A stretch of DNA of 64,000 bases from JAZKAR01 sp040389065. Lineage in GTDB: Bacteria > Pseudomonadota > Gammaproteobacteria > Burkholderiales > Casimicrobiaceae. Numbering within the stretch: the stretch's first letter is position 1; each line of letters begins with the position of its first letter. Both the position numbers and the translations under genes were made by a program. The notes beneath the pieces are model-generated. The model saw only the letters and a program-made list of their open reading frames with translations, did not search any database and was not told the DNA's origin. Shown in pieces: positions 34,835 to 44,396 of the stretch. The stretch covers positions 1 through 64,000 of the forward strand of contig JAZKAR010000030.1 in NCBI GenBank assembly GCA_040389065.1, written 5' to 3'.

Positions 34835-35710
34835 TTAAGAGGGTAACTCACACTCTCCTCTAAACACCGTTGTTGCTGGGCCTGTCATTAACAAGGGGTG
34901 TCCTTCCCCTGCCCATTCCACCGTTAACATTCCGCCTTTCATATAAACTTCAACTTCTCCTTGAAGAAACCCTCGATATAAACCTTCTGCCGCCGCTGCG
35001 CATGCCCCAGTTCCACACGCCAGGGTTTCGCCAACACCTCGTTCAAATACGCGCAGATGAATCTGATGATCATTCGCAAAATAAGCAAACCCTACATTTA
35101 CACGCTCGGGAAAAGCAGGATGCACTTCTAATAAAGCACCCACCTGTTGTACAGGTGCTAGCTCTGATGAGGGTACAGAAATAACTGCGTGGGGATTTCC
35201 CATCGAAACTACCCCAAAACTAACCATCTCATTTACACTTGAATCATTGTTAAGATTGAGTGAGTAAAGAGGTTTACTATTTGGGTATGTGATCTCACAT
35301 TGTTCACTCAAAAAAGGTAACGACATAGGCTCAAAAAGAGGGATTCCCATATCCACTTGAACCGAACCATTTTCTTTTATGGTAGGCCGAATAATGCCTT
35401 TTAATGTTTCAACTGCAAAGGTGTTATCCTGCGTTAAACCTTCATCTTGCACAAAACGTGCGAAGCAGCGAGCGCCGTTTCCACACTGCTGAACCTCGCC
35501 GCCATCTGTATTAAAAATACGGTATTTAAACTGGGCTTCAGAAAGAGTAGGCTTTTCAACAATAAGCAACTGATCAAAACCAACACCACAATAACGATTA
35601 CCTAAATAACGTATATCATCGGCTGATAGCTCAACTGGGGTCGTATAAGCATTAATCATTATAAAATCATTACCTAGACCATGCATTTTTGTAAACTTAA
35701 CGGAGCGCAT
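34835..35710 (-). CDS. dapF: Diaminopimelate epimerase
   Basis: Converts LL-diaminopimelate to the meso form for lysine and peptidoglycan. The two catalytic cysteines are Cys76 (VQQCGNGARCFARF) and Cys232 (ETLACGTGACAAAAEG). The N-terminus KFTKMHGLGNDFIMI is the standard start, and 291 aa is slightly longer than usual, with an insertion around residues 140-160. Monocistronic on the minus strand; no lysine biosynthesis neighbours. Confidence 0.97.
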   Translation of the reverse strand: MRSVKFTKMHGLGNDFIMINAYTTPVELSADDIRYLGNRYCGVGFDQLLIVEKPTLSEAQFKYRIFNTDGGEVQQCGNGARCFARFVQDEGLTQDNTFAVETLKGIIRPTIKENGSVQVDMGIPLFEPMSLPFLSEQCEITYPNSKPLYSLNLNNDSSVNEMVSFGVVSMGNPHAVISVPSSELAPVQQVGALLEVHPAFPERVNVGFAYFANDHQIHLRVFERGVGETLACGTGACAAAAEGLYRGFLQGEVEVYMKGGMLTVEWAGEGHPLLMTGPATTVFRGECELPS

Positions 35711-35873
35711 GACGATTTCTCTTTCTTTCAGCTATTTGGCTATTTTTTATATCAAGCTATTATTTTATATAAGAAACCTTAAAATTATTATATTTTTTCA
35801 GATTTCTTAAAATTTCATGATTGTTGCCGATAACGTTATGAATGCCGTTTTCAGAAAGCAGGTAGATTAAACT

Positions 35874-37214
35874 ATGAATAATACTTCAAGTTCACCCTCT
35901 TCACGTTCTCAACCGAGCCCTTCTACCGTTTTTGAAGGCGTAATGCTTTCTCCCATTATCGCTGAACATATTGAAAAAAAGCCTGTTTTATGGCTTCCTG
36001 AATCATTAGAGAACCCTTTTCGTTTTGTGATTGAAGAACAAGGCACATGGTATGACCCTTCATTAAACTGCTATCTGAAATGGATTCATCCGGGCGATCA
36101 TGTGCTTGATATTGGTAGCGACCCAGGTATTTATGCGGTTGCAGCAGCGCTTAAGGCAGGCGCTCAAGGCCAAGTTGAAAGCATTCGGCTCGATGCGTTA
36201 GCGCAGGAAAGCCTTTCTCTTTCATGCCAAGAGTTACCGCAATTACATTCACGCTTAGGTGATTTAACCACCGAAGCCCGTATCCCTAATATTGATATTA
36301 TTAGAGTCGGTGCCGCAGCTATCGATGCTGAAGGTGGCTGGCTGGCTCGTCATCCTGAAATTTTAGAAAATCGGCCGTGGTTATATTTTTCTATTCGCAA
36401 TTCAGAAGCATGGGATACAAAGCATCTTGAGCAATTACAGCTTTCAGCCTACCAATTAGGCCGATATATTCCTTTTATTGATGCTTTAGTACCTTATGAT
36501 TGGTCATGTATTACGCAATATGAGCCTTATTGCGCTAATCTTTTTGCGGTTCCTAAAGAGCATTTAAATAGTTGGATTGAGCAAGGACGCTGGGTAGAGC
36601 CTAAACCGCTTGATCGAGTACCCTCTCCTATTGTGGTAGCAGAACAACTTAAGCTCTGGTCACCCGCTTATCGAGAACTTGCAGAAGACTATCGCGATCA
36701 TGCACACCCAGATACAGATATGGAAGAGCTTGCATTAGGTTTAGCAGTACAGGCGCTTAACAACGCTTCGGGCGCCTCGATGACAGATCGGCTTTCAGAC
36801 TGGCAATGGTCAATACAACTTTTATTATTATTGATTGAAAAAGCTCCTACCGTATCACGCTTACTCACGCTTTCACGCTTGCTATTTGAGGCTGGAGAAC
36901 GTGCACAAGCCCTAAAACATCTTGAAACCATACATGCTTATTTTGAAGCCAACCACACGATATTAAGCCATCTTTTTCTCTCACCTGATAAAGAATGGGA
37001 TAACCACGCTCCCAGTGAGTCGTTAGATTTTGCAACATGGCTTTATAGCGCAGTGTTAGATACGTGGGTAAAACAACGTCATTTAAGCGCTTATACACTT
37101 GACTCTGAAGGTGAGGCAGTATGGCAATATTTGTTAGACCAAAACACTTTACCCGAATCTAGCGTGCAGGCATTTGCGCTTCATAAGAAGCGATTAGCTG
37201 AACAGCGCTTATAA
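35874..37214 (+). CDS. SAM methyltransferase-like (FkbM type) protein with helical C-terminus, 446 aa
   Basis: Residues about 75-210 look like a Rossmann methyltransferase fold: motif I HVLDIGSDPGIYAVAAALKAG, and NIDIIRVGAAAIDAEGGWLARHPEILENRPWLYF in the place where FkbM enzymes have the D-V-E-G-xE block. The motif I glycines are partly replaced (GSDPG). From about residue 250 the protein is helical, with a TPR-like pair (SRLLTLSRLLFEAGERAQALKHLETIHAYFEANH). The substrate is unknown; sugar or lipid methylation is common in the family. It is a single gene, divergent from dapF. Confidence 0.65.
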   Translation: MNNTSSSPSSRSQPSPSTVFEGVMLSPIIAEHIEKKPVLWLPESLENPFRFVIEEQGTWYDPSLNCYLKWIHPGDHVLDIGSDPGIYAVAAALKAGAQGQVESIRLDALAQESLSLSCQELPQLHSRLGDLTTEARIPNIDIIRVGAAAIDAEGGWLARHPEILENRPWLYFSIRNSEAWDTKHLEQLQLSAYQLGRYIPFIDALVPYDWSCITQYEPYCANLFAVPKEHLNSWIEQGRWVEPKPLDRVPSPIVVAEQLKLWSPAYRELAEDYRDHAHPDTDMEELALGLAVQALNNASGASMTDRLSDWQWSIQLLLLLIEKAPTVSRLLTLSRLLFEAGERAQALKHLETIHAYFEANHTILSHLFLSPDKEWDNHAPSESLDFATWLYSAVLDTWVKQRHLSAYTLDSEGEAVWQYLLDQNTLPESSVQAFALHKKRLAEQRL

Positions 37215-37220
37215 TGCACA

Positions 37221-37325
37221 AGAAATGGCTTACCAGTTGGCTCTATCGGCGTTATGTCAACTTGCCGTACTACGTGTACTGTCTGCGTTGCCATTCCTTG
37301 ATAGTGCTCAACTGCGTAACTTCTA
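37221..37325 (+). repeat. MITE-like palindromic element, about 105 bp
   Basis: Right end CAACTGCGTAACTTCTA is intact; the left end is altered (AGAAATGGCTTACCAGTTGG). The inner part lacks the GGGACGCCCCGC / GCGGGGCATCCC arms but keeps GTTATGTCAACTTGCCGTAC and GCTCTATC/GATAGTGC. It lies between the convergent methyltransferase and cbpM genes. Confidence 0.8.
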
Positions 37326-37331
37326 ACGTTG

Positions 37332-37640
37332 TTAAATTTTCTTGTGCTGTAATGCCTGTTCTAAATCTTGAATACGCTTGAGAAGACTAATAGCAACAGC
37401 AAGACCTTTAGTATCTAATTCAAAATCATCTCTTAACCGACGTGCTGCTCGTATCGTTACTTGGTAACGTTCACTAAATAACAGAGAAGGCGCTGACACA
37501 TCAGAAGGAATAATAGCGCCTTCTTCTACATAAGTAAGAATCTCAGCTTGAGACATTCCCGAATACTCCGAGAGTTCTTGCAAGCTCATTTCAGATATGG
37601 TGTTTAACCATAGTACTTCCGTCGATTCCGTCATGTTCAT
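37332..37640 (-). CDS. cbpM: Chaperone modulator CbpM
   Basis: MerR-like small protein that binds the J-domain of CbpA and blocks its activity. It shows a helix-turn-helix-like start (SLQELSEYSGMSQAEILTYVEEGAIIPSD) and the conserved RYQVTIRAARRLRDDFELDTKGLAVAISLLKRIQDLE core. The start is ATG 37640, with AGAGG just upstream; the frame opens further upstream, inside cbpA, but without an RBS. It lies 10 bp downstream of cbpA in the same operon, the classical pair. Confidence 0.9.
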   Translation of the reverse strand: MNMTESTEVLWLNTISEMSLQELSEYSGMSQAEILTYVEEGAIIPSDVSAPSLLFSERYQVTIRAARRLRDDFELDTKGLAVAISLLKRIQDLEQALQHKKI

Positions 37641-37650
37641 ATTTAACCTC

Positions 37651-38592
37651 TTATCCGAAATGACCTCGGGGATTAAAATTAGAAAGATCAGCCAATTTTT
37701 TGAACAATATCTGCTCTTCTTCATTCATCACAGTAGGCACTACGATCTGAATATTGGCATAGAGGTCACCATTTTCTCCTTTAGGGAGAGGAAGACCACG
37801 TTTTGCTAATCGTAACTTTTGCCCAGCTTGGGTACCTGCAGGAATCTTCAACGATATCTTGCCTGCCGGAGTAGGCAGTTCAATTTGAGTGCCTAATACT
37901 GCTTCCCAAGGCGCTAAAGGAACATCCACATGAATATCATGGCCCTTTACGCGAAAAAACGAATGCGGATGTAAAGCAATCGTAAGGTACAAATCGCCAT
38001 TAGCCCCGCCTCCTGCACCTTTTCCACCTTGATTTTTAAGACATAAGCGATGCCCATCGGTAACACCCTTAGGAATACGCGCAGTAATCGAACGCGGAAC
38101 ACGTCGCAATCTATGTTGTTCATCGTACTCTTGCATCGTTAGATCTAGCTTTACTTGCGTTCCCGTATACGCCTCTTCAACCGATAAATGAACGGTTACT
38201 TCGTAGTCTTGCCCCTTTACAGCTCTTTTTCTGCCAACACCAGCTTGAGATTGGTAACGCCCTCCTTGAAAGCTTGCAAATAAATCCTCAAGATCCATAT
38301 CATCAAAAGAAAATGAGCCGCTTTGATTAGCATATTGCCGTTGCCAATCAGCTTGAGGATGAAAATCTTGCCCCGGTTGAGGTTGCCCTAACTGATCATA
38401 GGCAGCGCGTTTTTCGGGATCTTTCAGCGTTTGATAGGCTTCTGCGATCTCTTTAAATTTTTCTTCAGCCTTGGCTTCTTTCGAAATATCAGGGTGATAC
38501 TGGTGAGCAAGCTTACGATAAGCTTTTTTTATGTCGTCTGCGCTTGCAGTTCTTTCAAGGCCTAATGCTTGATAATAATCCTTGTATTTCAT
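37651..38592 (-). CDS. cbpA: Curved DNA-binding protein CbpA, DnaJ-class co-chaperone
   Basis: J-domain protein that stimulates DnaK and binds curved DNA. J-domain residues 1-70 with the HPD motif at 33-35, a Gly/Phe-containing linker (QSGSFSFDDMDLEDLFASFQGGRYQ), then two C-terminal substrate-binding beta domains (KRAVKGQDYEVTVHLSVEEAYTGTQVKLDL ... ARIPKGVTDG; PAGTQAGQKLRLAKRGLP). There is no zinc-finger domain, which separates CbpA from DnaJ. The 313-aa length is standard. Followed by cbpM. Confidence 0.95.
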   Translation of the reverse strand: MKYKDYYQALGLERTASADDIKKAYRKLAHQYHPDISKEAKAEEKFKEIAEAYQTLKDPEKRAAYDQLGQPQPGQDFHPQADWQRQYANQSGSFSFDDMDLEDLFASFQGGRYQSQAGVGRKRAVKGQDYEVTVHLSVEEAYTGTQVKLDLTMQEYDEQHRLRRVPRSITARIPKGVTDGHRLCLKNQGGKGAGGGANGDLYLTIALHPHSFFRVKGHDIHVDVPLAPWEAVLGTQIELPTPAGKISLKIPAGTQAGQKLRLAKRGLPLPKGENGDLYANIQIVVPTVMNEEEQILFKKLADLSNFNPRGHFG

Positions 38593-38741
38593 AGTAGTAG
38601 CTTACCTTAAAGTATAATCTGGATAAATCTTATATAGGGTGAGGCTGATATTGAATCATTTCATAGGTCTCGTTATTTTTTATTGATAGCAGCTTGCTCT
38701 AATATAGATAGCTCGCTTAGTTCCAAAGCAATATATATGCG

Positions 38742-39122
38742 TTAAACTATTAAACGTTTATTTCCATTTTCATCTAACGCTACATAGGTGAGCCTAGCTT
38801 CAGTAACACGTAAGATCTCTTCATACAGTGGGCTGCGCTCCACAAACACATCTACTTCTACAGTAATAGATGTACTACCTATATGCACAATCGTACCGTA
38901 CAAGCTAACGATATCCCCCACTTTAATAGGATGCATAAAACGGATAGACTCAATCCCAACGGTGACGAGTCGGCCTTTTGCTCTTCGAACAGCAATAGCA
39001 TAGCCAGCAAGATCAAGCTGTGACATCACCCATCCACCAAAAATATCACCATAAAAATTAGCATCAGATGGAACAGGAATAAGCCGCATGACTGGCTCAT
39101 GCCCTTGAGGAAGCTCTATCAC
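38742..39122 (-). CDS. yciA: Acyl-CoA thioesterase YciA
   Basis: Hot-dog fold thioesterase that hydrolyses acyl-CoAs in the cytoplasm. The family pattern is clear: RLIPVPSDANFYGDIFGGWVMSQLDLAG (catalytic Asp of the hot-dog helix), RRAKGRLVTVGIESIRFMHPIKVGDIVSLYG, and VFVER near the end. The 126-aa length is usual. It is a single gene, downstream of cbpA's promoter side and with no operon partner. Confidence 0.92.
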   Translation of the reverse strand: MIELPQGHEPVMRLIPVPSDANFYGDIFGGWVMSQLDLAGYAIAVRRAKGRLVTVGIESIRFMHPIKVGDIVSLYGTIVHIGSTSITVEVDVFVERSPLYEEILRVTEARLTYVALDENGNKRLIV

Positions 39123-39399
39123 GTTTTAGAATCTTTCTAATGAAAATGATTAAATATTAAGACGTATACAAAACTGCTCAAAGCATGGCATACACTGTGA
39201 GTAGTATAACAAAGTGCCCTAACGCCGCTCAAACGTTTTACCTTGAAACTAATCACTTTGCTACATCTAAAAAAGCACTAAAAAAAACACTCACTTCTAT
39301 CACTTATCATAACCTGATAAAAGCTTATAAGAGTAATTAGTATAAGGCAGACATTTTGATATAAACTCGGTGTCTTCCTGATGAATATAAAGGATTCTC

Positions 39400-40650
39400 A
39401 TGTCTGTAGCTTGTGGCGTGGATTTTGGCACGTCGAATTCTACGGTAGGCTGGAGTCGCCCTAACCAATCTGCTTTACTTCCCCTAGAAGAAGGCAAAGT
39501 TACCTTACCTTCAGTCATTTTTTTTAATGCCGACGAAGATACGTTTTGCTACGGACGTGCAGCATTAGCCGAATACCTGGCAGGCTATGAAGGCCGGTTG
39601 ATGCGATCTTTAAAAAGTCTTTTAGGTTCTAGTTTAATTGATGGGCAAACTGAAGTTAACGGAAGAGCATTACCGTTTCGGCAACTGCTTACCTACTTTA
39701 TAGGAGAACTTAAACACAGAGCAGAAAAAGCCGTTGAGCAAAGCTTATCTTACGCTGTTCTCGGCCGCCCTGTTTTTTTTGTAGATGGTAACCCTGATGG
39801 AGACCAACGAGCTGAAGATACCCTAGCCGCCATTGCTCACGCAGTAGGTTTCAAAGAAATTACGTTTCAGTATGAACCTATTGCTGCTGCCTTTGATTAT
39901 GAATCAAGCATTAACAGTGAAGAACTAGTGCTAATCGTTGATATTGGAGGCGGAACCTCTGATTTCTCTGTTGTACGTCTTTCACCAGAACGCGCCAAAC
40001 AGGTTGATCGCAAACCCGACATTCTTGCTTCAGGTGGTGTGCATATTGGCGGAACAGATTTTGATAAATATCTAAGTCTTTCAAGCGTTATGCCTCTGCT
40101 CGGAATGGGTTCAACATTAAAAAACAATCTTGAAATGCCTTCTAGCTATTATTTTAATCTAGCTACCTGGCACAGTATTAATCTGCTGTATACACAAAAA
40201 ACCCACTACGAGCTTAAAGATTTCTATATTCAAGCAAAAGAGCGCGATAAATTAAGTCGACTCATTCGCTTAGTAGAAGAACGCGCGGGCCATTGGCTAG
40301 CCTTGCAAGTAGAGAGCTGTAAAATTGAACTATCTGAAGCGCAACATGCGCATTTAAATCTTGAGCGTATTGCACATGATCAGCTATTAAGTATTAGCCG
40401 AGATACATTTCATACCTCAATTTCACATTTAATCTCAAAAATTGAAACGACTATTACCAATTTACTTCATGATGCAAATGTAGCGCCTGATCGCATTAAT
40501 ACTGTATTTTTTACAGGGGGTGCCAGTGGAGTACATTTGCTGCGTGAGCGTGTTGCTGCTTTGCTACCTACTGCTAAGCGAGTAGATGGCGATTTATTCG
40601 GTAGTATTGGTGCAGGGCTAGCGCTTGATGCAGTAAGAAAATTCGGTTAG
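39400..40650 (+). CDS. yegD: Hsp70-like ATPase, YegD family
   Basis: Actin-fold ATPase related to Hsp70. Phosphate-1 motif VACGVDFGTSNSTVGW, phosphate-2 LVLIVDIGGGTSDFSVV and adenosine motif FFTGGASGVHLLRERV are all visible, and FQYEPIAAAFDYE matches the Hsp70 connect region. The protein ends at 416 aa without the Hsp70 substrate-binding domain and has an insertion (SLSSVMPLLGMGS onward), typical of YegD. AAAGGA precedes the ATG. Its client and role are unknown; stress function is inferred. Confidence 0.88.
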   Translation: MSVACGVDFGTSNSTVGWSRPNQSALLPLEEGKVTLPSVIFFNADEDTFCYGRAALAEYLAGYEGRLMRSLKSLLGSSLIDGQTEVNGRALPFRQLLTYFIGELKHRAEKAVEQSLSYAVLGRPVFFVDGNPDGDQRAEDTLAAIAHAVGFKEITFQYEPIAAAFDYESSINSEELVLIVDIGGGTSDFSVVRLSPERAKQVDRKPDILASGGVHIGGTDFDKYLSLSSVMPLLGMGSTLKNNLEMPSSYYFNLATWHSINLLYTQKTHYELKDFYIQAKERDKLSRLIRLVEERAGHWLALQVESCKIELSEAQHAHLNLERIAHDQLLSISRDTFHTSISHLISKIETTITNLLHDANVAPDRINTVFFTGGASGVHLLRERVAALLPTAKRVDGDLFGSIGAGLALDAVRKFG

Positions 40651-40705
40651 TTTAGCTAGCAAAGAATGAAATTCTAATACCCTGCTATCATATTTTCAAT
40701 ATCAA

Positions 40706-40822
40706 TAGAGGTTACGCAGTTGGGTTCTATCAGGGCATGGGATGCCCTGCATGACAACGCAGATAGTACAGGAGTACGGCAAGTGCCCATAACGCCAAGA
40801 GAACCCAACCGCGTAACCTCTA
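40706..40822 (-). mobile_element. MITE-like element, 117 bp, with ATCAA target duplication
   Basis: Termini TAGAGGTTACGCAGTTGG and CCGCGTAACCTCTA; ATCAA is present on both sides (40701-40705 and 40823-40827). The inner blocks are in reverse orientation (GGCATGGGATGCC first). It lies between the convergent yegD and transsulfuration genes. Confidence 0.88.
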
Positions 40823-40989
40823 ATCAAAATATTTTTATATTACCAATTCTACTGTGGGTATTAGGCTTATTCGGCGAGACTCGCAAACTAACCTAATACC
40901 TTTAGTAAACGCTAAATGAACTTCGCAAATCAAAATCTTATATTCTACATACCCTCTTAAGACTAAAATTTACCCTTACACTTCAAGCC

Positions 40990-42219
40990 TTACACCATCA
41001 AAGCATGATTAAAATCTTTTAATAGATCTTCAATGTCTTCTATGCCGACTGATAGGCGTATTAATGAATCATTAATACCCATGCTTTGGCGTCGCTCAGC
41101 GCCCATTTCCCAATAAATGGTATCCGCTACCGGAATCGCCAAGGTACGTGTATCACCCAAATGGCTAGAACATATGACGGTATTTAATTTTTTAAGAAAA
41201 TCTATTTTATTTAAACCCTCTGCTAATTCGATCGAGATTAATCCACCGTATGATTTAAATATTCTTTTTGCGAGTTTATGCTGAGCATGCGCTACTAGAC
41301 CGGGATAATAAACTTTCTGAACTCCAGGATGGGCTGTAAAAAATACAGCAAGCTCTAAGGCATTGCCGCAAATTCGATTCATACGCAAAGCGAGCGTTTC
41401 AGCCCCTACTGCAATTCTATGCGCTGCTTCTGCAGACAATGTAGCGCCAATATCTCTTGCGCCTTTTTTGCGTATTTGAGTTATTCCCCACAATGCTGAA
41501 TCACCGCGTTGATAGTTTTCATAAATATGTGGGAATGTTTGCCAGTTGTAATGCCCCGTATCAGTCACGGCCCCTCCCAGCGCATTGCCATGCCCTGCAA
41601 TATATTTTGTAAGGGAATTGATGATTAAAGAAGCTTTAACTGTACTGGCCTGAAATAAATAGGGGGACGTTAAGGTATTATCAACAATATAGATAAGATT
41701 GTTTGTGGCACAAAGCTCCCCTATTTTTTCAAGGTCTGCTATTTGTGTACAGGGGTTAGCAATGGTTTCTACAAAAACAGCACGCGTATTAGGCCTCAGG
41801 GCTGCCTCAACATTTTCAACCTGCGTTGCATCTACAAAAGTAATCTCACACCCAAACGCACTTAGCGTACCAAAAAAACTATTCGTATTTCCAAATATAT
41901 AAGCACTAGCAATAATATGATCATTTGCTCTAAATAAAGCCAAAAAAACTGCACTAATTGCTGCCATGCCAGTACTAAAGCACGCTGTTGCTACCCCTCC
42001 TTCCATTGCATTTATTTTTGCTTCAAGGGCGCTATTGGTAGGGTTTCCTTGGCGACCATAAACATAACCTGACTTTTCGCCTTGAAAAATTTTTATTAGA
42101 TCTTCAGGGTCTTCAAATGCATAAGGAACAGATATATGTACCGGCTTATGAACGGCGCCATGCTCAATAGTTTGACGCCGATCGCTATGTAATATGGTAG
42201 TAGTAAAGCCCTGCTTCAT
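40990..42219 (-). CDS. Cys/Met metabolism PLP enzyme (cystathionine gamma-synthase family), 409 aa
   Basis: Fold type I PLP enzyme of transsulfuration. Family blocks are YVYGRQGNPTNSALEAKINAMEGG, CFSTGMAAISAV (phosphate binding), YIVDNTLTSPYLFQ (Asp180 with the pyridine N), and the Schiff-base Lys205 in NSLTKYIAGHGNALGG. The C-terminus (SSHLGDTRTLAI and GINDSLIRLSVGIEDIEDL) is typical. Substrate choice within the family (O-acetylhomoserine sulfhydrylase, cystathionine gamma-synthase, methionine gamma-lyase) cannot be settled by eye. AAAGG precedes the start. Confidence 0.88.
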   Translation of the reverse strand: MKQGFTTTILHSDRRQTIEHGAVHKPVHISVPYAFEDPEDLIKIFQGEKSGYVYGRQGNPTNSALEAKINAMEGGVATACFSTGMAAISAVFLALFRANDHIIASAYIFGNTNSFFGTLSAFGCEITFVDATQVENVEAALRPNTRAVFVETIANPCTQIADLEKIGELCATNNLIYIVDNTLTSPYLFQASTVKASLIINSLTKYIAGHGNALGGAVTDTGHYNWQTFPHIYENYQRGDSALWGITQIRKKGARDIGATLSAEAAHRIAVGAETLALRMNRICGNALELAVFFTAHPGVQKVYYPGLVAHAQHKLAKRIFKSYGGLISIELAEGLNKIDFLKKLNTVICSSHLGDTRTLAIPVADTIYWEMGAERRQSMGINDSLIRLSVGIEDIEDLLKDFNHALMV

Positions 42220-42433
42220 TTATCAATTACCTTTTGAAAAATTCATGCTTCAATCAAATGTCAAAAACACCTTACGCTTATTTTTAAGCATCAAAGTGGA
42301 GCAGCATCATAAATATTGCTTCTCTGTACTTAGTAAAATTTAATTAAACACTATTTATTATGGAGTGATGTTAACCTATGGCTTATAGTACAGTCTCATT
42401 ACATAAGCACTTGAATTTAATAGACAGTAAGAC

Positions 42434-42540
42434 TAGAAGTTACGCAGTTGATTTTCATCAATATTGCAATGCAGCCATTACAAGGAATAGGTCAAATTGC
42501 TAATACACTGGACTGGCAGAATCAAACTGCATGACTTCTA
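42434..42540 (-). repeat. MITE-like element, 107 bp, near-duplicated flanks
   Basis: Starts TAGAAGTTACGCAGTTG and ends AACTGCATGACTTCTA. Flanks AAGAC and AAGGC agree at four of five bases, a decayed target duplication. The inner sequence is heavily diverged. Confidence 0.75.
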
Positions 42541-42627
42541 AAGGCATATGATAAAGGTATGAATTTGTATACAGCAAGCTTTTATTTTCAGTATAAAAGT
42601 AGCTTTACGCTGTAAAACTTAAAAAGT

Positions 42628-42736
42628 TAGAAGCTACGCAGTTGATTATGTCAATTTGCCATAATACTACGTGTACTGTATGCATTGCGATGCGAGGCAT
42701 CTCATGTTTTGATAGTGCTCAACTGCATAACTTCTA
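42628..42736 (+). repeat. MITE-like element, 109 bp, near-duplicated flanks
   Basis: Starts TAGAAGCTACGCAGTTG and ends CAACTGCATAACTTCTA, with inner ACTACGTGTACTGTATGC and ATGCGAGGCATCTCATG. Flanks AAAGT and AAAGA agree at four of five bases. It lies only 88 bp from the previous copy and ends 13 bases before the mgtC stop on the other strand. Confidence 0.8.
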
Positions 42737-42748
42737 AAAGACTATTTT

Positions 42749-43237
42749 TTATGATTTGATATGTGTTTTAGGTTTTTCTACTTTAGGAACAAGGGCTATA
42801 ATGATGAGAGCCAATACAGTGCTTATAATCGCAGTTGCTTCGCGGCCCATTCCTACTGTCATGCCTAATGCGGCAGTTAGCCAAATGCCGGCTGCAGTTG
42901 TCATTCCTTTAGTATCGCCATTTTTCTCGTTCTTAATAATTACACCTGAACCTAGAAAACCTATGCCTGCTACTAACCCTTGTAATATACGCGTAATATC
43001 ACCCATTGAAGCCCCTGCCTGCTGAGGCACAAATACAAACATAGCTGAACCTAAAGCAACGAGCATATGCGTGCGCACACCTGCTCCCTTACCTTTAGCT
43101 TCTCGATCATAACCTAGTAAGCCACCTAAACAGGCAGCAAGCAAAAGACGAAACATAATACGAACAGCACTTGGTAAATCATTGATATCAGATAACTCAT
43201 CATTTAAAGTTTCCATGATGAGTTGAGAAAAGCTCAT
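42749..43237 (-). CDS. MgtC/SapB family membrane protein, 162 aa
   Basis: Inner-membrane protein with about four helices. Family signatures are RLLLAACLGGLLGYDREAKGKGAGVRTHMLVALGSAMF and GLVAGIGFLGSGVIIKN, then TTAAGIWLTAALGMTVGMG. It has only the membrane part and lacks the long cytoplasmic C-terminal domain of Salmonella MgtC, as in the SapB-like short forms. Family members help growth at low magnesium or modulate F-type ATPase; the role here is not shown. AGGAA precedes the ATG. Confidence 0.9.
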   Translation of the reverse strand: MSFSQLIMETLNDELSDINDLPSAVRIMFRLLLAACLGGLLGYDREAKGKGAGVRTHMLVALGSAMFVFVPQQAGASMGDITRILQGLVAGIGFLGSGVIIKNEKNGDTKGMTTAAGIWLTAALGMTVGMGREATAIISTVLALIIIALVPKVEKPKTHIKS

Positions 43238-43476
43238 ATTGATTCCTAAAATTTTTATGCATAATTAGATTCAACTGCAGAAGCACTAGTTGATAAAACT
43301 TCATGAAAATATTAAATAGTAAACTTAGAGCAGTAATACTTACCTATCATGCCTTTTATATAGCAGGCTAACAATTGGCGAAAACGATATTGTATATTTT
43401 AAACCATTATTTTTATAGAGAATTAAGCAAATAAAATAACCGCCAAAGGGTTGATTTCGCTTTTTATTATCATTTT

Positions 43477-43893
43477 CTATTTTCCATCAGCAACAAATTG
43501 ATATTGTTTTCCAAAAGACGATTTACATTCTCCTACAGCCTGCCGGCCTTCAAACAAAAAATCACATGTTATCTTTTCTCCATCTACCGCCGACATATAG
43601 GCTTTTGCAGAGTTAGAGGTAACTTCAGAAAAAGTATCTACTGCATGAATTCTGCGACCGTAACCAACTAATGCAGTACCTGCGGTAGTGCCACGACTTA
43701 CAATATAAAACCCATTAAATTGCTTCTTATTAATTGCCACCGATATATGACGATCATTAGAATCATAAAAGCCTGCATAGGTATTTGAATGATCATCAAT
43801 CAATTGAAATAATACTGGAGGCAACGAGGCACACCCTGCCAATACAATACTGAACCCAAGTAAAGTAAATTTATTCGTTAGCGTTTTTAACAT
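43477..43893 (-). CDS. Putative lipoprotein, 138 aa
   Basis: The start is ATG 43893, with AAGGG upstream; an earlier in-frame Met at 43959 has no RBS and adds a non-hydrophobic extension. The N-terminus TLLGFSIVLAGCASLPP has a lipobox (LAGC), so the mature protein is expected to be lipid-anchored, and the residues after the Cys give no inner-membrane retention Asp. The body is beta-rich (NTYAGFYDSNDRHISVAI, EKITCDFLFEGRQAVGECKSSFGKQYQF) with two further Cys that may form a disulfide. Family not recognised. Confidence 0.65.
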   Translation of the reverse strand: MLKTLTNKFTLLGFSIVLAGCASLPPVLFQLIDDHSNTYAGFYDSNDRHISVAINKKQFNGFYIVSRGTTAGTALVGYGRRIHAVDTFSEVTSNSAKAYMSAVDGEKITCDFLFEGRQAVGECKSSFGKQYQFVADGK

Positions 43894-43916
43894 GATATTT
43901 TTCCCTTTTATTCTTT

Positions 43917-43949
43917 TAGAAGTTGTGCAGTAATAATTTTTAATTTCTA
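43917..43949. repeat. Miniature remnant of the MITE-like element
   Basis: Only the two ends remain: TAGAAGTTGTGCAG, then a short AT-rich spacer and TTAATTTCTA. It is 33 bp long, immediately upstream of the lipoprotein gene's RBS. An internal deletion between the arms would produce this form. Confidence 0.4.
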
Positions 43950-44396
43950 TACATTTCAAAATGACAATTTAATGGAGCTAAAAATTTCCTAGAATGAATA
44001 ACTAAATACCCTATAAAAATTATTTTTTTATTATTTATCATCAAAAAATAATTTGGATTGCAACAAAAGCATTTAGAAACAAATATAATTTTAAAGTTTT
44101 TATTTTCATAAAAACTTGGTATACTTATAAAGTATAAAACTTTCATGAACTATATTTTATTGTAACTATTTTTCAAAGCCCTAACTAATTCAAATAATGT
44201 ACATGTATTTTTATGCCCAGTAATTTCATATCAATATATCAAATAAGCATATAAAAATAAATAATGATTTTATAGTGAATGTTACAAAAGCTTACTTAAC
44301 CAAAAGTAAACTTCAGTAAAATTTTATTCAAGTAAATATTACGCTTTACACGCTTTTTACACGCCTAATGATGTAATTAACGAAAGGAATTTTACT

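Noticed and set aside
43940..44146. Minus-strand 68-codon frame upstream of the lipoprotein gene
   Set aside because: Very AT-rich, rich in Phe, Ile, Asn and Lys as expected from chance AT DNA; no ribosome binding site and overlaps the start of the lipoprotein frame.
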